Origin: Pseudomonadota bacterium
GTDB lineage: Bacteria > Pseudomonadota > Alphaproteobacteria > Sphingomonadales > SMXR01
Assembly (NCBI GenBank): GCA_022571175.1
Contig: JACZYI010000014.1
Location: 1 to 19,129, forward strand
Direction of reading: 5' to 3'
Length of the DNA stretch: 19,129 nt
Both the position numbers and the translations under genes were made by a program. The number at the start of each line of letters is the position of its first letter. Within the stretch, counting starts at the first letter, position 1. Under the pieces are notes generated by a model. That model was given only the letters and a program-made list of their open reading frames with translations, was not told the DNA's origin and made no database searches. Shown here one piece after another: positions 14,490 through 19,129 of this stretch.

Positions 14490-14996
14490 ATGAAGCGATT
14501 ATTTACATATGTGGCTTTGACCCTCTCGCTTGCTGCCTGCGGTTTTACACCCATGCTGGCTGATCGCGGCGATGATGGGGGCGTTACCTCAGATTTTTCC
14601 CGGGTCGAAGTAGCAAGTGCCCAGGATCGCCTGAGCCAGCTGGTGAGAAACGCTCTTCTTGATGACCTTAATCCGTATGGAGAGTCAACGGCTCCCCAAT
14701 ATCATTTAGATTTGGTTTTGAGCGAAGAAACAGAGGGTTTTGGCTTTCGCTCTGACGAAAGCGTAACGCGGATAAATTACAGGCTGGAAGCTTCCTATCG
14801 CCTGATTGATCTGGCAGATGGAGCGCTATTGACCGAGGGCACGGTTCGCTCAAATATGGCCTATGATGTGGTCACATCAGATTTCGCCAATTTCAGCGCG
14901 GATCAGGACGCACGGCAACGCACCGCCAACCAAATTGCCTCCATAATTGTCAATCGGTTGGGATTATACTTTCGCTCTGAAAACAGCACACCATAA
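14490..14996 (+). CDS. lptE: LPS-assembly lipoprotein LptE
   Basis: LptE plugs the LptD barrel and helps place lipopolysaccharide in the outer leaflet. The 168-residue product begins with a short lipoprotein signal, MKRLF followed by a hydrophobic stretch and lipobox LAAC with the acylated cysteine at C17, then GFTPML, the usual start of mature LptE. The body shows the family pattern of paired strands around two helices: RLSQLVRNALLDDL, YHLDLVLSEE, RINYRLEASYRLIDL, the ADQDARQRTANQIASIIVNRL helix (quoted in part as ARQRTANQIASIIV). Sequence conservation in LptE is low, so identification rests on lipobox, size, pattern and position between leuS and holA, the standard order in alphaproteobacteria. 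It begins one base after the leuS stop, so translational coupling is likely. Confidence 0.88.
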   Translation: MKRLFTYVALTLSLAACGFTPMLADRGDDGGVTSDFSRVEVASAQDRLSQLVRNALLDDLNPYGESTAPQYHLDLVLSEETEGFGFRSDESVTRINYRLEASYRLIDLADGALLTEGTVRSNMAYDVVTSDFANFSADQDARQRTANQIASIIVNRLGLYFRSENSTP

Positions 14997-15009
14997 GGGT
15001 TCCCAAAAC

Positions 15010-16056
15010 ATGGTAAAGGCTCGGGCATCAGACATCCAAAGGCAGATCCAGAATCTGGACCCCAAGTTTCGAGTGGTTCTCATTTATGGCCCGGATGAGG
15101 GTCTGGTTCGTGAAAGAGCGGACATAATCTCCAGACAGGTAGTGGATGATTTGAACGATCCTTTTGGCGTGACCTGTCTTGTGAGTGAAGATGTGGTTGA
15201 TGATCCCGGGCGGTTGAGTGATGAGCTCTCTTCCATTTCCATGATGGGCGGTCGTCGCTTGATTCGCCTTGATAATGCAACCGACAAAACTGCGGCTGCT
15301 TTGGCAATCGCGCTTGACCTTCAGGTGGATACAGAAAATCTGCTGGTGGTGCGTGCCGGGAATCTCACGGCGCGTTCCAAAATTCGAAAGCTGATGGAAG
15401 CCGCCCAGAACGGACTAACAATTCCCTGCTATAGTGATGAATCGGCAAACCTGAAAACATTGATTCATACCGCTGTCGAAGCAAACAGGCTAACCATAGC
15501 CCCTGATGCCATGAGCTTTCTCGTCTCTCGTCTGGGAGAAGATCGTATGGCCTCCCGGCAAGAACTCGAAAAACTTATACTCTATATGGGAGATCGGGAA
15601 GATCGGGTTGTTTCGCTCACAGATGTGAACGCCGCCGTAGGGGATAGTAGCGCGCTTGCTCTGGACTCAATCGCTGAGGCCGTTACCGGCGGAGAATTGG
15701 TGAGACTGGACGGTCTCGTAGAGCGCGCCCTGATGCAGGGCGAGAACGAAGTTGGCCTGATCCGGTCATTGCAACGTCGACTGGAGCGCCTTCATTTGGC
15801 TAAAGGACTTGTGGAAGACGGCGCTTCTCCCGACCAGGCGATGGCAAAGCTCTGGCCTGCCGTTTTTTTTAAAGATAAAACCGCCTTTCGTCAGCAAATG
15901 TCCAGATGGAGCCGGTCCCGTTTGTTGGGCGCAATTACGGTGGCTAGAGAAGCAGAAATAGCCTGCAAAACCGCCGGGATGCCTGGCGAAGCCATCTTTT
16001 TCCGCACATGTTTCCGGATCGCATCTGCTGCAGTTTACAGTCCATCAGGGAAATAA
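15010..16056 (+). CDS. holA: DNA polymerase III delta subunit
   Basis: HolA (delta) is the clamp-loader subunit that opens the beta sliding clamp. The 348-residue product has the delta-family opening, with FRVVLIYGPDEGLVRERAD at about residues 19-37. The domain has lost Walker function but keeps the fold. It continues with DPGRLSDELSSISMMGGRRLIRLD, the region that contacts the beta clamp. The C-terminal collar domain includes LALDSIAEAVTGG and EVGLIRSLQRRLERLH. The ATG at 15010 follows AAGGG (14995-14999) and starts at MVKARASDI, typical for the group. An upstream in-frame ATG at 14947 lies inside lptE and is rejected. It ends 21 bases before parB on the opposite strand, with no visible terminator in between. 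Confidence 0.92.
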   Translation: MVKARASDIQRQIQNLDPKFRVVLIYGPDEGLVRERADIISRQVVDDLNDPFGVTCLVSEDVVDDPGRLSDELSSISMMGGRRLIRLDNATDKTAAALAIALDLQVDTENLLVVRAGNLTARSKIRKLMEAAQNGLTIPCYSDESANLKTLIHTAVEANRLTIAPDAMSFLVSRLGEDRMASRQELEKLILYMGDREDRVVSLTDVNAAVGDSSALALDSIAEAVTGGELVRLDGLVERALMQGENEVGLIRSLQRRLERLHLAKGLVEDGASPDQAMAKLWPAVFFKDKTAFRQQMSRWSRSRLLGAITVAREAEIACKTAGMPGEAIFFRTCFRIASAAVYSPSGK

Positions 16057-16077
16057 TACATCTTTAATATCAATGTG

Positions 16078-16926
16078 TTACGCAGACAGACGATTGCATA
16101 TTTCATCAAGCTGTTCGAGTGTTTTATAGCCAATGCGCATTGTCCCGTGGCCGTTTTCATGATGACGAATATCTATTTTCAACCCCAAGGCTTCGCCTAG
16201 CCGTTTTTCAAGTGCGCATGTATCGGCATCCTTCTTTGATCTGGCACTCGCTTGCCCAGCCGCCCTAATACCCTTCTTTTGAAGAGCTTCAGCCTGGCGA
16301 ACATTGAGCCCTTTTTTTACAATCTTACGAGCCAGGGCCAGCGGGTCGTCCGCGCCAATAAGTGTGCGCGCGTGACCCGCTGAAATTTTCCCCTCCTCAA
16401 CCATGGTCAAAACCAATGCTGGAAGACTCAATAATCGCATCAGATTGGTGATGTGGCTGCGGCTTTTTCCGACCAACCGGGCAACATCTTCCTGTTTTTG
16501 GCCAAATTCGTCCTGGAGTCTCCGATAGGCTCGTGCCTCTTCTATGGGATTAAGTTCTTCCCGCTGGATATTTTCTATAATCGCAATTTGCAGAACTTCT
16601 GCATCGTCCATATCCCGCACCAGAACGGGAACGCTATGCTGCTGCGCCAACTGAGCAGCGCGCCAGCGCCTCTCCCCGGCAATTATTTGATATCCCCCCT
16701 CGCTCGATAGGCGGACCAGAATCGGTTGAATTATTCCCTTTTCCATTATGGACCGGGAAAGCTCCTTCAGCTCAATGTCTGGAAATCGTTTCCGGGGCTG
16801 ATGCGGATTTGCAGATAGCTGTTCTATGGGGACCTGGCGGAGAGTATTGTCGGTCGGTGCATCGTCGGGTTTATCTCCGAGGAGAGCGGAGAGACCTCGT
16901 CCAAGACGGTTCTCTTTTTTTTTCAC
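16078..16926 (-). CDS. parB: chromosome-partitioning protein ParB
   Basis: ParB is the CTP-dependent DNA clamp that loads at parS and spreads to form the partition complex. The 282-residue product has a basic N-terminal tail with the LGRGLSALLG ParA-interaction motif (about 8-17). The nucleotide-binding region holds QLSANPHQPRKRF and GERRWRA (84-90). The helix-turn-helix is at about 140-165 (QEDVARLVGKSRSHITNLMRLL), quoted in part as VARLVGKSRSHITNLMRL. A C-terminal dimerisation domain ends LDEICNRLSA. The start is GTG (16924-16926) with AAGGA upstream on the minus strand. An unbroken run of nine A residues follows the GTG. It lies 17 bases downstream of parA, in the same operon. Confidence 0.96.
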   Translation of the reverse strand: MKKKENRLGRGLSALLGDKPDDAPTDNTLRQVPIEQLSANPHQPRKRFPDIELKELSRSIMEKGIIQPILVRLSSEGGYQIIAGERRWRAAQLAQQHSVPVLVRDMDDAEVLQIAIIENIQREELNPIEEARAYRRLQDEFGQKQEDVARLVGKSRSHITNLMRLLSLPALVLTMVEEGKISAGHARTLIGADDPLALARKIVKKGLNVRQAEALQKKGIRAAGQASARSKKDADTCALEKRLGEALGLKIDIRHHENGHGTMRIGYKTLEQLDEICNRLSA

Positions 16927-16943
16927 GGCAATGTTTCCTTGCT

Positions 16944-17774
16944 CTAATGTGCGCGGGGCTGCTCACCCCGACGCAAGAATTCAGACGCCAATCGGATATA
17001 TGCCTGACTACCGGGACATTCGTAATCATATATGAGAGCTGGCTTGCCGTGGCTTGGTGCTTCCGAAACCCGAACATTTCTCGGGATGACCGTATCGAAG
17101 ACTTTTTTCCCCAGATAATTGCGCACATCGCGGGCCACCTGTCCGGAAAGGTTATTGCGCCGGTCAAACATGGTGAGCACGATTCCCTGAATTTCGAGTG
17201 TGGGATTGAAGTTGGCCCGCACGCGCTCCACCGTGCGTATGAGCTGACTTAAGCCTTCAAGGGCAAAAAACTCGCATTGCAGCGGCACAAGGACCGAATC
17301 CGATGCCACCAGAGCGTTCAGTGTAAGCAGCGAGAGAGATGGCGGGCAATCAATAAGAATATAATCATATTTCCCGATCGCCGGACCCGCATGAAGCGCT
17401 TCTTTCAATTTGTGAGTCCGATTATCAAGAGAGACCAATTCAAGTTCAGCGCCGGTCAGATCAATTTTGGATGGAACAAGGCTCAAATTTGGGATCAATG
17501 TGGCAATGGTAGCCTCTTCAAGCCTGGTACGACCGATTAAAACCTCGTATGACGACTGATCTCTGTCGTCTCTGTCCACTCCGAGGCCGGTGCTGGCATT
17601 CCCTTGAGGGTCCAGGTCAATCAATAACACGGCGCGTCTCGTGGCAGCGATTGCAGTGGCAAGATTGATGGCGGTGGTTGTTTTGCCAACGCCCCCTTTT
17701 TGATTGGCAATCGAACTTATGCGCGTTTCAGTCCTTTTGTGTCCATTTTGATGATTAGTTGTCTTTTTTCCCAT
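16944..17774 (-). CDS. parA: chromosome-partitioning ATPase ParA
   Basis: ParA is the deviant Walker ATPase whose DNA-bound gradient moves the ParB-parS complex. The 276-residue product has the deviant Walker A K26-GGVGKTT33, then LLIDLDPQGNASTGLGV (Walker A' region), IDCPPSLSLLTLNAL (Walker B region) and the GIVLTMFDRRNNLS segment. The first 17 residues are polar and basic (KKTTNHQNGHKR), a little longer than many chromosomal ParAs. The start ATG at 17772-17774 lies inside the 3' end of rsmG, giving a 20-base overlap. A later start would cut close to the Walker motif. Gene order mnmG-rsmG-parA-parB is the conserved chromosomal par arrangement. Confidence 0.96.
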   Translation of the reverse strand: MGKKTTNHQNGHKRTETRISSIANQKGGVGKTTTAINLATAIAATRRAVLLIDLDPQGNASTGLGVDRDDRDQSSYEVLIGRTRLEEATIATLIPNLSLVPSKIDLTGAELELVSLDNRTHKLKEALHAGPAIGKYDYILIDCPPSLSLLTLNALVASDSVLVPLQCEFFALEGLSQLIRTVERVRANFNPTLEIQGIVLTMFDRRNNLSGQVARDVRNYLGKKVFDTVIPRNVRVSEAPSHGKPALIYDYECPGSQAYIRLASEFLRRGEQPRAH

Positions 17775-18396
17775 CTTTACGCCGCACCTTCCGAACCCTT
17801 AATATCCGACCATTCGGATCACTGAGGCTCAAATGAATTTCAACCTCCATATTCCAATATATTGTGGCCTCCGTCAATTCTTCTTCTACATCTTGTCCTT
17901 TTAATAACCAAAACTCCGTCTCCGGTCCGATAAATTTATGCGCTAGATTTAACAGCTCAGGCAATGGCGCCAAGGCTCTGGCGGTAATAATGTTGGCTAA
18001 TTTGACGGGCATGTCTTCAATTCGGCAATTATGTATTTTTGCTTCGGTTCCGGTTTGAACCAGTACTTGTCGCAAGAAACTGCATTTCTTTGTATTGCTT
18101 TCCACCATTTCCACCGGTCCGGCGCCCATTATGGCAGCGACCATGCCCGGAAAGCCTGCCCCCGAGCCCAAATCCAGCCAAACTGGCTTGTCCAGCTCCG
18201 GGTAATACTTTCGAATGAGCGGGATAATCTGGGCAGAATCCAGCATGTGGCGCTTCCATATCTGATCAAGCGTCGAGTCTGCAACAAGATTCATTCTGGA
18301 CTGCCATTTCGGCAAAAGATCAGCAAAGATACTCAGGCGTTGCAATGTTTCACGTGAAACATCTATTTTATTGGCAAACTCCTCTGATCCAAACAT
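17755..18396 (-). CDS. rsmG: 16S rRNA (guanine-527-N7) methyltransferase RsmG
   Basis: RsmG (GidB) methylates N7 of G527 in 16S rRNA, and its loss gives low-level streptomycin resistance. The 213-residue product shows the family N terminus (SRETLQRLSIFADLLPKW), quoted in part as LSIFADLLPKW, and NLVADSTLDQIWKRHMLDS. The SAM-binding LDLGSGAGFPG lies at 74-84, with VEMVESNTKKCSFL and ITARALAPLPELL beyond. Length is normal. The ATG (18394-18396) shares one base with the mnmG stop, as in TAATG, so re-initiation coupling is expected. Codons 13-17 (V-S-R-E-T) also form the parS site. Confidence 0.95.
   Translation of the reverse strand: MFGSEEFANKIDVSRETLQRLSIFADLLPKWQSRMNLVADSTLDQIWKRHMLDSAQIIPLIRKYYPELDKPVWLDLGSGAGFPGMVAAIMGAGPVEMVESNTKKCSFLRQVLVQTGTEAKIHNCRIEDMPVKLANIITARALAPLPELLNLAHKFIGPETEFWLLKGQDVEEELTEATIYWNMEVEIHLSLSDPNGRILRVRKVRRKDGKKDN
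18346..18361. promoter_or_regulatory. parS: parS partition site
   Basis: TGTTTCACGTGAAACA is a perfect 16-base palindrome identical to the bacterial parS consensus bound by ParB. It lies inside the start of rsmG, about 1.4 kb from parB, and reads as V-S-R-E-T in the rsmG frame. It marks the centromere, usually close to the replication origin. Confidence 0.95.
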
Positions 18397-19129
18397 TAAG
18401 CTGATTTTTTTTGTCGCTTTAAAAACCCCAGCAATGCCGTGAGGGCCGCTGGCGTCACACCCGAGATACGGGCGGCAGCACCCAGCGAGGCGGGCCGTGC
18501 CTCATGAAATTTTTCGCGGAGCTCGGTTGAAAGGCCGGGAATTTGGCTAAAATCAAGATCACGGGGGACAATGAGTGCCTCATCCCTGCGAAAGGCCAGA
18601 ATATCTGCCTCCTGGCGCACAAGATAGCTACTATAATGGGCATCTATTTCTATTTGTGCCTGCACCTCTGATGGAACGCCTTTCATCCGATCGGGCCAAA
18701 TTGCGGTCAGGTGCTCCCATTTAATTTCGGGCAGCGAAAGAAGTGTGAGCCCACTGCGGCGAACCCCGTCCTGGTTGACTTTAATCCCAAAAGATTTGGC
18801 GGCCTGGGGGGATAATTTTTGCGCGCCCAGAAAACGCTCGAGCGCAAGTATGTGCTTTTCTTTCTCCTGAAATGCCCGCCATCGATCCTCACCAACAATC
18901 CCTGCTAGGCGCCCTTTTCCTGTCAGTCGGCGGTCAGCGTTATCCGCTCTCAGATGCAGCCTGTATTCCGCCCTGGAGGTAAACATTCGATAAGGCTCTT
19001 TTGCGCCCCTGGTGACCAAATCATCGATCATTACCCCAATATAGGCCTCCGCACGATCAAATATCAGGGTCGCACCATCATTTTTAGACGCCAAGGCTGC
19101 ATTCACGCCAGCAATCAGTCCCTGGGCTG
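18396..19129 (-). CDS. mnmG: tRNA uridine-5-carboxymethylaminomethyl modification enzyme MnmG, C-terminal part
   Basis: MnmG (GidA) works with MnmE to install the carboxymethylaminomethyl group on wobble U34 of several tRNAs. Only about the last 244 residues are in the window; the gene enters from the right edge, so the FAD-binding N-terminal half is outside. Visible parts are the QGLIAGVNAALAS segment, the signature AEAYIGVMIDDLVTRG followed by PYRMFTSRAEYRLHLR and NADRRLT, and the C-terminal helical domain with IPGLSTELREKFHEARPASLGAAARISGVTPAAL (quoted in part as ARPASLGAAARISGVTPAAL), the tRNA/MnmE contact region. A GTG inside the frame near 19106 is an internal valine, not a start. The stop TAA overlaps the rsmG ATG by one base. 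Confidence 0.96.
   Translation of the reverse strand, partial: AQGLIAGVNAALASKNDGATLIFDRAEAYIGVMIDDLVTRGAKEPYRMFTSRAEYRLHLRADNADRRLTGKGRLAGIVGEDRWRAFQEKEKHILALERFLGAQKLSPQAAKSFGIKVNQDGVRRSGLTLLSLPEIKWEHLTAIWPDRMKGVPSEVQAQIEIDAHYSSYLVRQEADILAFRRDEALIVPRDLDFSQIPGLSTELREKFHEARPASLGAAARISGVTPAALTALLGFLKRQKKSA

Overview
The window is a gene-dense stretch of an alphaproteobacterial chromosome. The main evidence is two conserved alphaproteobacterial blocks. One is mnmG-rsmG-parA-parB on the minus strand, with a perfect parS site inside rsmG. It converges on DUF3576-leuS-lptE-holA on the plus strand. The protein sequences (FtsK, UbiH-type hydroxylase, LolA, LptE, outer-membrane barrel) are those of a Gram-negative. 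A Rhodospirillales-like lineage is a reasonable guess, but the sequence alone does not fix it.

Left edge (1-2202). A decayed minus-strand fragment of a four-helix-bundle (23S rRNA IVP-type) protein abuts a 5'-truncated prolyl-tRNA editing (ProX/YbaK) gene; the junction looks like an old rearrangement. Downstream, a thioredoxin-TPR chaperedoxin (CnoX/YbbN type) is followed with no spacer by a stand-alone Lon substrate-binding-domain protein.

Middle left (2223-7867). A UbiH-family monooxygenase (minus) diverges from ftsK (plus, probable TTG start behind a GGAGGA site). lolA and the exonuclease III gene xth follow on the plus strand. The lolA-xth gap holds a long, nearly perfect RNA-type hairpin with a C-rich apical loop and then a rho-independent terminator; I treat this as a candidate small RNA.

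Middle right (7872-11376). An orphan OmpR-type response regulator and a YggS/PROSC PLP protein lie on the minus strand, each with a good sigma70-like promoter. yggS diverges from a ThiE/TenI-like protein that lacks several catalytic positions. This gene converges, with an 11-bp overlap, on a secreted outer-membrane barrel protein. A gap of about 304 bp separates that gene from the next block.

Right (11377-19129). A DUF3576 lipoprotein, leuS, lptE and holA run on the plus strand: leucyl-tRNA charging, LPS export and the DNA polymerase III delta subunit. They converge with parB, parA, rsmG and the 3' part of mnmG, which cover chromosome segregation, 16S rRNA methylation and tRNA wobble modification. 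The genes in this minus-strand block overlap or nearly touch, which implies one operon.

I found no tRNA, rRNA, insertion sequence, prophage or CRISPR array. The clearest new-biology leads are the lolA-xth structured RNA and the rearranged IVP/ProX junction; most of the rest is conserved core genome.
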